Source: Polyangium sp. y55x31 (GTDB taxonomy: Bacteria; Myxococcota_A; Polyangia; Polyangiales; Polyangiaceae). From it: 64,000 nucleotides of DNA. A program made the translations under genes and the position numbers. The stretch's first letter is position 1. Every line of letters begins with the position of its first letter. Positions 35,370-44,787 of this stretch are shown piece after piece. The notes beneath the pieces were generated by a model. The model saw only the letters and a list, made by a program, of their open reading frames with translations, made no database searches and was not told where the DNA came from. Location: positions 62,001-126,000 of the forward strand of contig NZ_JARZHG010000013.1 in assembly GCF_029946505.1 (NCBI RefSeq). Reading direction: 5' to 3'.

Positions 35370-37028
35370 ATGTCATTCCGGGACGAACCTCTCAAGACGA
35401 CCTTTTTCTCCCGGGCGCTCCTCCCCGCGGCGCTCGCGGCCTCGCTCGTCGCGTGTAGCGAAGATGCGCCCCCGCCGAGCCGCGGGCTCGGTCCGCGGCC
35501 GCCGATGCCGGAGATGGCCGCGCAGACCGGGGCGCAGCGCCTCACGGTCGCGCAGTATGGCAATGCCATCCGCGATCTTTTCGGCGAGGACATCAACGTG
35601 CCGACGTCGATCGAGCCCGACGCTCCGCTCGACGGTTTCGTCACGCTCGGCTCGTCGGTCAGCACCATCTCCTCGCGTGGCGTCGAGAAATACGAGAAGG
35701 CCGCGTTCGCGATTGCGGAGCAGGTCGTGGCGGATCCGGCACGGAAAGCCACGGTCCTGCCGTGTGCGCCCGCGGGGGCGAACGACCTCGATTGCGCGAA
35801 GAAATTCGCCGCCGCGCTCGGGCGCCGCGTCTACCGCCGTCCGCTCGCGGCCGCGGAGGTCGATCGGCTGGGGGGCCTCCTCGTGCAGGCGGCGACCACG
35901 CTCGGCAGCTTCGACAAGGGAATCGAGTTTGCCATCGCGGCGATGCTCCAGTCGCCGAATTTCCTTTATCGACCCCAGGTGGGCGAGCCGGACCCGAAGA
36001 GCCCGGGAAAGCGCCGCTACACGAGCCTCGAAATGGCCTCGAAGCTCTCGTTTTTCCTGTGGAACAGCATCCCGGACGAGGAGCTGCTCAAGGCGGCCGA
36101 GGCCGGAAAGCTCGTCGAGGACGAGGGCCTCTCGGAGCAGGTCGTGCGCATGATCGAATCGCCGCGGGCGCGGGAGGGCCTGCGGGCGTTCGTCACGGAT
36201 TGGCTGCACCTCGGCGAGCTCGACGCGCTCTCGAAGGACCCGACGGTCTTCACCTATTACAGCCCCGAGGTCGGCCCCGCCGCGCGCGAGGAGACGCTCC
36301 GCGTCTTCGAGCACCTCGTCTTCGACCTCGACGCCGATTACCGCGACGTCTTCCTCACGCGGACGACGTTCGTCAATCCGAAGCTCGCCTCCATGTACGC
36401 CGTGCCCGCGCCGACGGACGAGGGCTTCGGCATGGTGGAGTTCCCGGCGGATTCGCCGCGGGTCGGGCTGCTCGGGCACATCAGCATCCTCGCCTTGCAT
36501 TCGCATTCGCGGTCCACGTCGGCCACGCTGCGCGGGAAATTCGTCCGCGAGGATCTGCTCTGCGACGGCATTCCACCGCCGCCCGTCAACGTGAACACGG
36601 GCCTGCCGGATCCCTCGACGGAGGCGCGTACCCTGCGCGAGCGCATCGCGCAGCACAACACCGATCCCACCTGCCGGGCTTGCCACACGCTCATGGATCC
36701 CATTGGCCTCGGCCTCGAAAACTTCGACGGGATCGGCCGGTTCCGCTCGAAGGAGACCGACGCGGTCATCGACGCGTCGGGCAACCTCGACGGCGTGGCG
36801 TTCGCGAACGCGCGCGAGCTCGCTTTGCGGATTCACGACAACGACAAGGTCGCGCCCTGCTTCGTGCGCAAGCTTTATTCGTACGCCACGGCGTTCGAGC
36901 CCACGAAGGAGGAGACCGCCACGATCAACACCCTCACCTACGATTTTCGCGCGGCGGGTCATCGCGTGAAGTCGCTTCTTTCGTTCATCGCGACGAGCCC
37001 GGGTTTCCGGCTCGCGCACGAGCCTTGA
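35370..37028 (+). CDS. DUF1592/DUF1588/DUF1595-type exported protein with CxxCH
   Basis: 552 residues. Signal with lipobox-like SLVAC near residue 30, followed by a proline-rich linker. The chain has the planctomycete/myxobacterial DUF1587-1595-1592-1588-1585 order: LTVAQYGNAIRDLFGED (about 62), FAAALGRRVYRRPL (about 148), YTSLEMASKLSFFLWNSIPD (about 213-232), TTFVNPKLASMYAVP (about 330), TCRACHTLMDPIGLGLENFD (about 430-450) with a haem-type C-x2-C-H, and FVRKLYSYATAFEP. I prefer ATG 35370 because GAGGTG precedes it; ATG 35358 overlaps the upstream stop. Function unknown, probably redox. Confidence 0.85.
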   Translation: MSFRDEPLKTTFFSRALLPAALAASLVACSEDAPPPSRGLGPRPPMPEMAAQTGAQRLTVAQYGNAIRDLFGEDINVPTSIEPDAPLDGFVTLGSSVSTISSRGVEKYEKAAFAIAEQVVADPARKATVLPCAPAGANDLDCAKKFAAALGRRVYRRPLAAAEVDRLGGLLVQAATTLGSFDKGIEFAIAAMLQSPNFLYRPQVGEPDPKSPGKRRYTSLEMASKLSFFLWNSIPDEELLKAAEAGKLVEDEGLSEQVVRMIESPRAREGLRAFVTDWLHLGELDALSKDPTVFTYYSPEVGPAAREETLRVFEHLVFDLDADYRDVFLTRTTFVNPKLASMYAVPAPTDEGFGMVEFPADSPRVGLLGHISILALHSHSRSTSATLRGKFVREDLLCDGIPPPPVNVNTGLPDPSTEARTLRERIAQHNTDPTCRACHTLMDPIGLGLENFDGIGRFRSKETDAVIDASGNLDGVAFANARELALRIHDNDKVAPCFVRKLYSYATAFEPTKEETATINTLTYDFRAAGHRVKSLLSFIATSPGFRLAHEP

Positions 37029-37054
37029 CCACCGGTGACGAAGGGGATCATGCC

Positions 37055-38386
37055 ATGAAGCGGACCAAGCTCAGCCGAAGGACGATGCTCCGGGGCATGC
37101 TCGGGGGCGCGGCGGTCGCCATCGGGCTGCCGGCGCTCGAGATCTTTCTCAACACGAACGGGACGGCGTACGCCGGGGGCGACGCCCTGCCGAAGCGATT
37201 CGGAATCTTTTTCTGGGGCAATGGCACCCTGCCCGATTTCTGGGTGCCCAAGGGGACCGGGCCGACCTGGGAGCCCTCGCCCACGCTGGCGCCGCTCGCC
37301 GAGGTGAAGGACAAGGTCTCGGTCATCACCGGCATGAAGGTGTATACCGGCAACACCGTACCGCATTTCTCAGGCTCGGCGGGCATCCTCTCGGGCGCCG
37401 CGCCGCTCAACAATGGCACCGAGCTCCAGACGTTCACCCAGCCGAGCATCGATCAGGTGATCGCCGAGGCCGTCGGACAGGACACGCGCTTCCGCTCCCT
37501 CGAATTCGCGGTCCAGCCCGGCGGACGGAGCCTCTCCTATTCGGCGCCGCATAGCGTGAACCCTCCGGAGAACTCGCCCGCGGCGCTCTTCCAGCGTGTC
37601 TTCGTGGACGGATTCGTCATGCCTGGCAGCACGCCGATGCCGGATCCGCGCTTGCCCTTGCGGCAGAGCATCCTCGACGGGGTGATGGAAGAGGCAGCCT
37701 CGCTCCAGCAGGTCCTCGGACAAACCGACAAGGACCGCCTGGAAAAACACCTCGACGGGATTCGCGCCCTGGAGAAACAAATCGAAAAACTCCAGCAGAA
37801 TCCGCCGAGCCTCGCGGCGTGCATGGTGCCAGCGAAGCCGCTCGACGCATATCCGGACGTGGACGGCAGGCCGCCGATGTCCGAGATTTCGCGGGCGATG
37901 GTGGACATCCTCGTCATGGCGCTCGCCTGCGACCAGACGCGCGTGTTCAGCCAGTGGTTCTCGAGCCCGGTCGGCAATCCGCTTTATCCGGGCGCGACCG
38001 CCGGCCATCACCAGCTCACCCACGACGAGCCCGGCGAGCAGCCGCAGGTGCAGAGCATCTTGCTCTACATCATGTCGGAGTTCGCTTATCTCGTGAAGGC
38101 GCTCGCCGCCGTCCCCGAGGGTGACAGCACGCTGCTCGACCATTGCGCGATCCTCGGGACGAGCGATTGTTCGTACGGCAAATCCCACCTGCTCGAAGAG
38201 TACCCGATCCTCGTCGCGGGGACCTGCAACGGGGCGCTCAAGACGGGGCTCCATTATCGGTCCCCGTCGGCCGAGAACGCGAGCAAGGTGCTCCTCTCGC
38301 TCGCGCGGGCGATGGGCATGACGCTCGACAGCTTCGGCGAGGGCGACGCGCGCGCGACTACCAGCTTGACGGCGATCGAGGTATGA
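37055..38386 (+). CDS. DUF1552 protein with Tat signal
   Basis: 443 residues. Twin-arginine leader LSRRTMLRGMLGGAAV directs folded export. The mature part has DUF1552 landmarks: PKRFGIFFWGNGTLPDFW (about 48), EVKDKVSVITGM (about 92), CDQTRVFSQWFSSPVG (about 292) and AILGTSDCSYGKSH (about 364). DUF1552 and DUF1592 genes are habitually adjacent and probably form one periplasmic or surface system. The ATG at 37055 lies 26 bp after the DUF1592 stop; its own stop overlaps the next ATG (ATGA). Confidence 0.85.
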   Translation: MKRTKLSRRTMLRGMLGGAAVAIGLPALEIFLNTNGTAYAGGDALPKRFGIFFWGNGTLPDFWVPKGTGPTWEPSPTLAPLAEVKDKVSVITGMKVYTGNTVPHFSGSAGILSGAAPLNNGTELQTFTQPSIDQVIAEAVGQDTRFRSLEFAVQPGGRSLSYSAPHSVNPPENSPAALFQRVFVDGFVMPGSTPMPDPRLPLRQSILDGVMEEAASLQQVLGQTDKDRLEKHLDGIRALEKQIEKLQQNPPSLAACMVPAKPLDAYPDVDGRPPMSEISRAMVDILVMALACDQTRVFSQWFSSPVGNPLYPGATAGHHQLTHDEPGEQPQVQSILLYIMSEFAYLVKALAAVPEGDSTLLDHCAILGTSDCSYGKSHLLEEYPILVAGTCNGALKTGLHYRSPSAENASKVLLSLARAMGMTLDSFGEGDARATTSLTAIEV

Positions 38387-39255
38387 AAACGAAAGCCATT
38401 TCCGGGCTCCTGCCCGCGCTCTTCCTCGGACTCTTCCTCGTCGGTTGCGGTGAGGAAGAGGGGCTCGGCGCCGCGCCTTGTACGACCGGCGAGACGTACG
38501 GCGCCATTGCCACGAAGCTCGCGTTTTCGCGCCTGGTATCGCCGACCGTGGCACCCGGCTTCGATCTCGACGGCCGGACGAGCGACGCGACCGACACCCT
38601 CTCCTGCGGAAAGTCTGATTTCACCGATTCCGACGGTCGGTCCGGCGTGGACAACCAGCTCGCGCCGCTCGTCCCGGAAGTGGAAAAGTTCGTCGGCGAC
38701 GCGATCGACGGGCTTCTGCAAGGGTCGATCAACGACGGGCAGCTCGTCATTCTCATGGAACTGGAGAACGTCGACGATTTCACGAACGACGCCTGCGTGA
38801 ACCTCGGCGTGCAGGTCGGCGTGAAGAAGCGGCCGACCCTCGGCACGGACGGCATCATCGAGGCGTATCAAACGTTCGAGCCCGACCCGGCGGCGACGCG
38901 CAGCTACACCACGAATGCGCGCATCGAGAACGGCGTGCTCGAAACCGGCCCGTTCCCCCTCGCGATTCCCCTCGCCATTTTCGACGTCGCCTTCACGCTG
39001 AACGTGCAGAATGCGCGGTTCCGTTTTGCGATCGACGAGGAGCACAGGCTCAAGGGCTACCTCGGCGGCGGCGTCTTGCCGGAGGAGATCATCGAAGGCG
39101 TGAAGGACGGCGACGGGCTCGAGGATCTGCTCCCGCAGATCAAGCTCCTGCTCGACGCAAACACGGACCTCGCATACAACGAGGACACCGGCAAATGCGA
39201 GCAGCTCTCGGCGACGCTCGATGTCGAGGGCGTGCCGGCGTTCCTGCGTCGCTGA
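38383..39255 (+). CDS. Lipoprotein of unknown function, coupled to DUF1552
   Basis: 290 residues. Lipobox LVGC near residue 21, then an acidic N-terminus. The mature part looks beta-rich (ALDIPLAIFDVAFTLNVQN-type strands, here LAIFDVAFTLNVQNARFRF) and has four Cys that could pair (PCTTGE, LSCGKSD, DACVN, GKCEQL). No family recognised. Overlap with the DUF1552 stop (ATGA at 38383) suggests it is part of that complex. Confidence 0.72.
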   Translation: MKTKAISGLLPALFLGLFLVGCGEEEGLGAAPCTTGETYGAIATKLAFSRLVSPTVAPGFDLDGRTSDATDTLSCGKSDFTDSDGRSGVDNQLAPLVPEVEKFVGDAIDGLLQGSINDGQLVILMELENVDDFTNDACVNLGVQVGVKKRPTLGTDGIIEAYQTFEPDPAATRSYTTNARIENGVLETGPFPLAIPLAIFDVAFTLNVQNARFRFAIDEEHRLKGYLGGGVLPEEIIEGVKDGDGLEDLLPQIKLLLDANTDLAYNEDTGKCEQLSATLDVEGVPAFLRR

Positions 39256-39368
39256 CGCGCCGCGCGCGGGGGCGAACGTGACCTCCGCGCGCGTGCCGCC
39301 GCACGGCGCCCGCGTGTTCGTCCACCATCACCATTGAGCCACGGCGCCGCTGCCGATATGCTGGCGCG

Positions 39369-40433
39369 ATGCGAATTTCCCTGCGAACCCTTGGTAAGGT
39401 CGCCTTTGTCCTCGCGTGCTCGGCCCTCGCGGGCTGCGGGGACGACGAAGGCGGCACGAGCACGACCGGCGGCGAGGTGCCGCGCAAGCCGATGTTCCTC
39501 GTGGCGAACAGCCGCGGCGACGACGTCCTCCAATTCGAGCAGGACACGGGCGCGTTTTCTGCCGTTTTCATCCCGAAAGGCACCGGCGGCCTCTTCCACC
39601 CCGATTCCATGACGCTCGGACCCGAGGGCGACCTCTACATCTCGAGCGGCGATACGCCCGAGAACTCCGCGATTCTGCGGTTCGACTCCTCGACGGGCGC
39701 ATTTTACGGCGAGTTCGCGAAGGGCGGCGGCATGCACCGTCCTTATGGTCTGGCGTTCGGGCCGGACGGGATGCTTTACGTGGCGAGCTTCCTGACGGAC
39801 CAGATCCTTCGTTACGACGGGAAAAGCGGCGATTTCGTCGACGTCTTCAAGGAGGGTGATGGCATGCCCGACGGTCTCAACGGGCCGAATGGGCTGCTCT
39901 TCGGGCCCGACGAGAAGCTCTACGTCACGACGCAAGGCTCCGTCGCCGAGAATGGCGCGCCCACGTTCCCGGGGCTCCCGAGCCAGGTCTTGCAGATCGA
40001 CGTCACGAGCGGCGAAATGAAGGTCTTCGCCGACCAGCCCGATCTTTCGCCCGCCGGGCACGGCTACATCAGCCTGCTCGGCCTCGCGTACGGGCCGGAT
40101 TGCAATGCGGGGCTCTGCGAGCTCTACGTGAGCGACTACGCGAACGACATCCGGCACTACGATTTCGCGACGGGGATGCAGCTCGGCACGATCTCCACGA
40201 ATTACACGGGTACGACGCCGAGCACCAATTACCTCGGGGCGCTGAGCTTCGGCGACGGCGGGCGCATTTTCGCCGTGGGCTTCGACGTGGACGAAGCGAA
40301 GGGTAACCCCGGGACGGTGCTGCGTTTCGACGCGGATGGGATGCCCTTGCCCGCGTCGGGGCAGTCGGGCGCGGTGCTCGTGAACGCGGATTCGCGGCTC
40401 GCGCGGCCGATCGGGATCCTCGCGCTGCCCTGA
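39369..40433 (+). CDS. NHL/SMP-30-like beta-propeller lipoprotein
   Basis: 354 residues. Lipobox ALAGC near residue 22. Repeated blades of the form G-P-D/E-G-x-L-Y-(V/I): LGPEGDLYISSGD, FGPDGMLYVASFL, FGPDEKLYVTTQG, YGPDCNAGLCELYVSDY. Such propellers bind or hydrolyse small ligands or act in protein binding at the cell surface. Starts at 39369, 113 bp after the DUF1552-associated lipoprotein, so a separate transcript is possible. Confidence 0.8.
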   Translation: MRISLRTLGKVAFVLACSALAGCGDDEGGTSTTGGEVPRKPMFLVANSRGDDVLQFEQDTGAFSAVFIPKGTGGLFHPDSMTLGPEGDLYISSGDTPENSAILRFDSSTGAFYGEFAKGGGMHRPYGLAFGPDGMLYVASFLTDQILRYDGKSGDFVDVFKEGDGMPDGLNGPNGLLFGPDEKLYVTTQGSVAENGAPTFPGLPSQVLQIDVTSGEMKVFADQPDLSPAGHGYISLLGLAYGPDCNAGLCELYVSDYANDIRHYDFATGMQLGTISTNYTGTTPSTNYLGALSFGDGGRIFAVGFDVDEAKGNPGTVLRFDADGMPLPASGQSGAVLVNADSRLARPIGILALP

Positions 40434-40454
40434 GAAATGCTAGAAGGGGCGGCG

Positions 40455-41375
40455 ATGTCCGAAGCCGCCCTCGCGCCCGCCCCGTCCGCGCTCGCCGACG
40501 CGCTGGCGATCGCCCGATATCACATCCTGCTCGTGGCCATGGCCGCGTGCGTCGTCTTCGGATGGCTCATGACGGGCCGCTACCTGCCGCTCGTCGCCCT
40601 CGTCGTCGGACTCGACTGGTTCCTCATCAACCTGATGAACCGGATCACCGACATCGACGAGGATCTCAAGAACGGAATCCGCGGCACCGAGCGCGTCGCG
40701 CGCCGGAAGCGTTTGCTCACCGTGGGCTCCGTCCTGCTCATGGTCGGGTCGTTCGTCGCGACGCACCTGGTTTGGCCGGGCCTCACGCCGTTCCGGATCG
40801 CGGTCCAGATCATCGGCCTCGCCTACAATTACAACATCGTCCCCACGCCGCGTGGCTTCTCCCGCTTGAAGGAGATCTATTTCTTCAAGAATTTCGGCTC
40901 CTCGGTCCTCTTCGTCCTCACGTGTTTCGTTTATCCGCTCATCACGAGCCCCGGCGCGCGTGTGATGCCCTGGAGCGGGATCGTTTGTCTCGCGCTGTTT
41001 TTCGTTCCCTTCGAGCTGACCTACGAGATCCTTTACGATCTGCGTGATCTCGAAGGGGATCGGCAGGAAGGGATCCCCACGTACCCCGTCGTGCACGGGC
41101 CCCATCGCGCGCGGCAGATCATCGATGGGCTGCTCCTCGGCGCGGCTGCCATTCTCGTCGCTGGAATCGTCTCCGGCTCGATCGGCGTCCGCGAGGGGCT
41201 GATGCTGGCCGCGCCCGCGACGCAGTTCGCGTTTTATCGGCCCCGCTACCGCCTTGGCCTCACCTCGCACGATTGCATCGTGCTCACGCACCTCGGCACG
41301 GCCGAGCTCGTCTTTTACCTCGTCGGCACGGCGCTCTGGGAACGCGCGGGAATGCCCACGAACATTTTTCTTTGA
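40455..41375 (+). CDS. UbiA-family prenyltransferase
   Basis: 306 residues with about eight hydrophobic helices. Both Asp-rich motifs are present: LMNRITDIDEDLKNG (N-x3-D-x2-D-x, about 58-72) and ILYDLRDLEGDRQEG (D-x2-D-x3-D, about 191-205). These bind the Mg2+-diphosphate of an isoprenoid donor. Acceptors in this family include quinones, haem and, in the lycopene elongase branch, carotenoids. The neighbouring CruF-like gene favours the last. Start ATG 40455 has AGAAGGGG upstream. Confidence 0.86.
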   Translation: MSEAALAPAPSALADALAIARYHILLVAMAACVVFGWLMTGRYLPLVALVVGLDWFLINLMNRITDIDEDLKNGIRGTERVARRKRLLTVGSVLLMVGSFVATHLVWPGLTPFRIAVQIIGLAYNYNIVPTPRGFSRLKEIYFFKNFGSSVLFVLTCFVYPLITSPGARVMPWSGIVCLALFFVPFELTYEILYDLRDLEGDRQEGIPTYPVVHGPHRARQIIDGLLLGAAAILVAGIVSGSIGVREGLMLAAPATQFAFYRPRYRLGLTSHDCIVLTHLGTAELVFYLVGTALWERAGMPTNIFL

Positions 41376-42203
41376 TCAGCGCGGCTGTAGCTCGCTCGCG
41401 GCAAAATAGGGGATCGCCACGATCGCGGTGTGGTGCCAGAGCGGAAGCTCCGCGGGCGCGGTCGAGAGGAGCAGCACGAAAAAGAGGCCAGCCGCGACCA
41501 TCCGCGGCAAGGCGACGGAGAGCGGAATCGCGCCGCCCCGACGGCGCGCGAAAACGACGGACGCGAGCACGCAAACGCCAATCACCGAGAGCCCCCAGAG
41601 CGACGCGACGCCGAGCGCTTCCCGCTGCGCCCACCGGAAAAACCCCCACCACGTGATCTGGATGAGCGCATGCGCCACGAGCGGCGCCGCGACGATCGTG
41701 GCGAGCGCACGCCGGATTCGCCCATCCCCGGACGAGAGCCGACCCGACAAGGCGAGGTCCGCGCCAATGGCAAAATATCCCCACCCGAGAATGCCGATGA
41801 TCGGCACGCCGAGGTGCCCCGCCTCGGCCCACGACCAGAGCCCCGCGCGCACCGCGATCACCTCCACGAGCGACGCATCGAACGCGACGATCGCAAACAC
41901 CACGAGCGGACGCAGCCGCTCGATCCGCGGCCAAACGCAAGCCGCCACGTCCCGCGCCGAGAGGATCACGAGCGGCCAGATGAGCGGCACGAGGATCGGC
42001 ACCCGATCGAGCCGTACGTGCCAGCCCATCGCGTAATGGTAATATTCGTAAAACGCGACGCACGTCTCCTCGCCGATCCACCCCGCCACGGCGAGCGCCG
42101 CATAATCGGTCAAGAGATCCGCGGGCGGCCGCCTTCGCGCCATGGCCGCGAGCGCGAGCAGGACGACGGCGACGCAGGCAACCTCGAACACGAGCAAAGG
42201 CAC
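41376..42203 (-). CDS. CruF/DUF422-like polytopic membrane protein (carotenoid biosynthesis candidate)
   Basis: 275 residues, about seven hydrophobic helices. Features reminiscent of the carotenoid hydratase family CruF (DUF422): AFYEYYHYAMGWHVRLDRVP (about 50-69) followed by ILVPLIWPLVIL, and LWSWAEAGHLGVPIIGILGW (about 120-139). The resemblance is from pattern only. Its stop touches the UbiA stop (convergent, 0 bp gap), and UbiA-CruF pairs occur in C50 carotenoid pathways, which supports the idea. Other vitamin or lipid functions remain possible. Confidence 0.55.
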   Translation of the reverse strand: MPLLVFEVACVAVVLLALAAMARRRPPADLLTDYAALAVAGWIGEETCVAFYEYYHYAMGWHVRLDRVPILVPLIWPLVILSARDVAACVWPRIERLRPLVVFAIVAFDASLVEVIAVRAGLWSWAEAGHLGVPIIGILGWGYFAIGADLALSGRLSSGDGRIRRALATIVAAPLVAHALIQITWWGFFRWAQREALGVASLWGLSVIGVCVLASVVFARRRGGAIPLSVALPRMVAAGLFFVLLLSTAPAELPLWHHTAIVAIPYFAASELQPR

Positions 42204-42238
42204 GCGCCGACGCTAGCACGCCGCCGCGAGCCGCAAGA

Positions 42239-43444
42239 TCACGACTTCAGCGTGAAGATCCGGATCCCCTGCTGCCGCCCGCGCACCGGCACGACGCCGA
42301 GGTCCTCGAACGTCACCTCGGGCACGCGCGCCGCGGTCTCCTCGCTGACGAGCACGTCGACGCCCATCTCCTTCGTCATCGCTTCGAGGCGCGAGGTCGT
42401 GTTCACCGCGTCGCCGATGACCGTGAACTCGAGCCGGCTGCCGCCGCCGAGGCAACCCGCCACCACGGTCCCCGAGTGCACGCCGATGCCGATCCGCAGG
42501 CCCGCCGCGCGGGCGCGGTTCTGCTCGTCGAGCGCGGCGCGAATGCGGCGCACGGCCTCGATCGCGCGGCGCGCATGGTCGTGGCCGGGCTCGGTCGCGC
42601 CGAACACCGCGAGCATGCCGTCGCCCATGAACTTGTCGACGATGCCGCCGCACGCGTGCACGGCCTCGGAGAGCGCGCCCTGGAGCTGGTTCAAGAGCTC
42701 GAAGACGTCGCTCGGCTCCATGCGCTCCGAGAGCGACGTGAAGCCGCGCAGGTCCGTGACGAGCAGCGTCGCCTCCACGGACCTGGGCGCGTCGAGGAGC
42801 GAGAGGGGATCTTTCAACGCCGCGCGCCCGACGGTCGGCAAGAGCCGATCGAGGAGCAATTGCCCGCGCGTGGCCTCCATCGCGCGACGCACCTGATCGG
42901 CGAGCCAGACGTTGAGCATTCCGATCGCGATGATCGCCACGCCCGAGTAAAGCAGGTGCACGCGCGAGGCATGATCGCCGAGGAGCCGGACGAGCAGCAC
43001 GACCGCGAGGAACGTGGTCCACGCGGCCGCGCGGCGATCGAAGCGGATGCCACCCGTCGCGGCGAAGAGGCCGCACGCGAGCGCGGTGACCGCGGCCATC
43101 GCGGTCGTGACGCCGAGCGCCGCGATACGCGTGCCGAGGATGCCGTCGATGAGGAAGAAGTCGACGACGGGCACGATGAACCAGTACACGCGGCCATAGG
43201 GCAGGCGCTTGATCGCGAGCAGGAGCACGCCCGAGAGCAGCACCCAGGTCGCCCCGCCGGCGATGTGCGACGCGGGCCGGAGGCCCCGGGACCAAAGCGC
43301 GATGTCGAGCACGAGCACGAGCCCGTACGCCAGGATGCGGACGACAGCGACGCGCATCTCGTTCCGGCGCGCCTCGCGGTTCAACGCCTCCCTCATCGCG
43401 GCGGCGAGCTCGCTCCGGTTCGAGGCGTGGGCCACGGTTCCCAT
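42239..43444 (-). CDS. Membrane-bound class III adenylate/guanylate cyclase
   Basis: 401 residues. About six hydrophobic segments (residues 35-200) are followed by a class III cyclase catalytic domain (about 215-395): VTDLRGFTSLSERM, metal and substrate region FMGDGMLAVFG, LRIGIGVHSGTVVAG and FTVIGDAVNTTSRLEAMTKE. The metal-binding Asp residues (VTD and MGDG) are present, so it is probably active, making cAMP or cGMP in response to a membrane signal. ATG 43444 (MGTVAHAS) is chosen; a TTG further upstream (43483) is less likely. Confidence 0.87.
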   Translation of the reverse strand: MGTVAHASNRSELAAAMREALNREARRNEMRVAVVRILAYGLVLVLDIALWSRGLRPASHIAGGATWVLLSGVLLLAIKRLPYGRVYWFIVPVVDFFLIDGILGTRIAALGVTTAMAAVTALACGLFAATGGIRFDRRAAAWTTFLAVVLLVRLLGDHASRVHLLYSGVAIIAIGMLNVWLADQVRRAMEATRGQLLLDRLLPTVGRAALKDPLSLLDAPRSVEATLLVTDLRGFTSLSERMEPSDVFELLNQLQGALSEAVHACGGIVDKFMGDGMLAVFGATEPGHDHARRAIEAVRRIRAALDEQNRARAAGLRIGIGVHSGTVVAGCLGGGSRLEFTVIGDAVNTTSRLEAMTKEMGVDVLVSEETAARVPEVTFEDLGVVPVRGRQQGIRIFTLKS

Positions 43445-43579
43445 GTCGGACCCCACCAATGCAAATCGGATCCCGTGCGTCAAGCGTTATCCGCGTGGAT
43501 CCCACGCTTGCTTCGGCCTTGACCTTCGCGAGGCGCGATGACAGACCCGCGGGGCAAACCATAACGAGAGGAGTTGCCC

Positions 43580-44080
43580 ATGCCCCGCCCCATCTTGAAC
43601 CTGGACGAACTGCAGTACTTCCCGATGGGTAACGGCGAACGCTTCGCGTGTCGCGTGAGCCTCGTCGGGCAGCGGATCGGCGCGCAGAAGCTCGGGTACA
43701 ACGTGACGATCATCCCGCCCGGCAAGCGCGCGTTTCCGTTCCACGCGCACCGCGTGAACGAGGAGATGTTTTTCGTGCTCGAAGGCGAGGGCGAGATGCG
43801 TATCGGCGCGGAGCGACACCCGATCCGGCGCGGCGACATGATCGCGTGTCCACCCTCCGGGCCGGAGTCGGCGCATCAGTTCATCAATACGTCCGAGACC
43901 GCCGAGCTCAAAGTGCTGTCCGTGAGCACGCGGATGTCGCCCGATCTCGTGGAGTACCCCGACGCGGGCAACTTCGGCATCGTCGCCGAGCTCGGTCCGG
44001 ACGCGGAAGGAAAACCGCGCACGTTCCGGTACGTCGGGCGAGATGGCGAGAGCCGCGATTACTGGGAGGGGAACGAGTAG
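43580..44080 (+). CDS. Cupin-domain protein
   Basis: 166 residues, one cupin barrel. FHAHRVNEEMFFVLEGEGEMRI (written in two parts: FHAHRVNEEMFF and VLEGEGEMRI, about 55-77) gives the His/His/Glu metal ligands, and GPESAHQFINTSE (about 95-107) the distal His. No second domain. Metal-dependent enzyme or small-molecule binder; the substrate is not readable. ATG 43580 is preceded by GAGAGGAG. Diverges from the cyclase gene. Confidence 0.83.
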   Translation: MPRPILNLDELQYFPMGNGERFACRVSLVGQRIGAQKLGYNVTIIPPGKRAFPFHAHRVNEEMFFVLEGEGEMRIGAERHPIRRGDMIACPPSGPESAHQFINTSETAELKVLSVSTRMSPDLVEYPDAGNFGIVAELGPDAEGKPRTFRYVGRDGESRDYWEGNE

Positions 44081-44088
44081 CGAGCGAA

Positions 44089-44706
44089 TCAGGCCGAGGC
44101 CGACGGCTCGTCCGGGTCGGGGAGCAGGAGGCCCATGCCGATATCGTCGACGAAGCTGCCGTCGTCGCGACGAACGAGCCCGCGGCGGGAGCCTTCCTGC
44201 TGGAAGCCGAGGGATCGATAAAGCGCGACGGCGCGCGGGTTGTCGGCGCGGACGTGGAGCTCGACGCGGCGGATGCGGCCTCCGTCCGCGTCGCGATGGT
44301 CGCGCACCCAGCCGAGCAGCGCTTCGAGGAGGGCGCGGCCGAGGCCGATTCCTTGCGCGTCGGGATGCACGCCGATACCAAGGACGGCGACATGCCGGAT
44401 CATGCGGAACGAGAGGCGAAGGATCGACGCCTCCGCCACGATTCCGCGCCCTTCCTCCTCGGCGACCATACAAAATGCCGAGCCATCGGTCGCTGCCATG
44501 CCCGCCCGAATTTGCAGGTCGCCATAGGCGAGCGGGTCGTCGGGTAGCTCGTCGGGGTATTTGACGATTCCTTGTCGAGCTTTGACGATCGCGCGTTCGA
44601 GGTCGAGCAGACCGGCGGAATCGGCGGGGTAGGTGGCCATTCGGAGGAGGGCGCGGCGGCCTCCCCGAAGCGGGACGTGCGAGGGCGTGATCGGTGTGAA
44701 GGACAT
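44089..44706 (-). CDS. GNAT-family N-acetyltransferase
   Basis: 205 residues. Acetyl-CoA-binding motif [21 protein letters not shown] (about 108-127), followed by [20 protein letters not shown] and [11 protein letters not shown], the classical GNAT C-terminal pattern. Transfers an acetyl group to an amine, possibly a protein N-terminus, ribosomal protein or antibiotic-like amine. Start ATG at 44706. Convergent with the cupin gene (8 bp between stops). Confidence 0.88.
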   Translation of the reverse strand: MSFTPITPSHVPLRGGRRALLRMATYPADSAGLLDLERAIVKARQGIVKYPDELPDDPLAYGDLQIRAGMAATDGSAFCMVAEEEGRGIVAEASILRLSFRMIRHVAVLGIGVHPDAQGIGLGRALLEALLGWVRDHRDADGGRIRRVELHVRADNPRAVALYRSLGFQQEGSRRGLVRRDDGSFVDDIGMGLLLPDPDEPSASA

Positions 44707-44787
44707 GAGCGTGCTGCCCGAGGAAGCGCTCGCAGCCTTCGGATGTCAAGCACCTGCGTACGCAGGCACCCGAGTTTCACGAAGATG

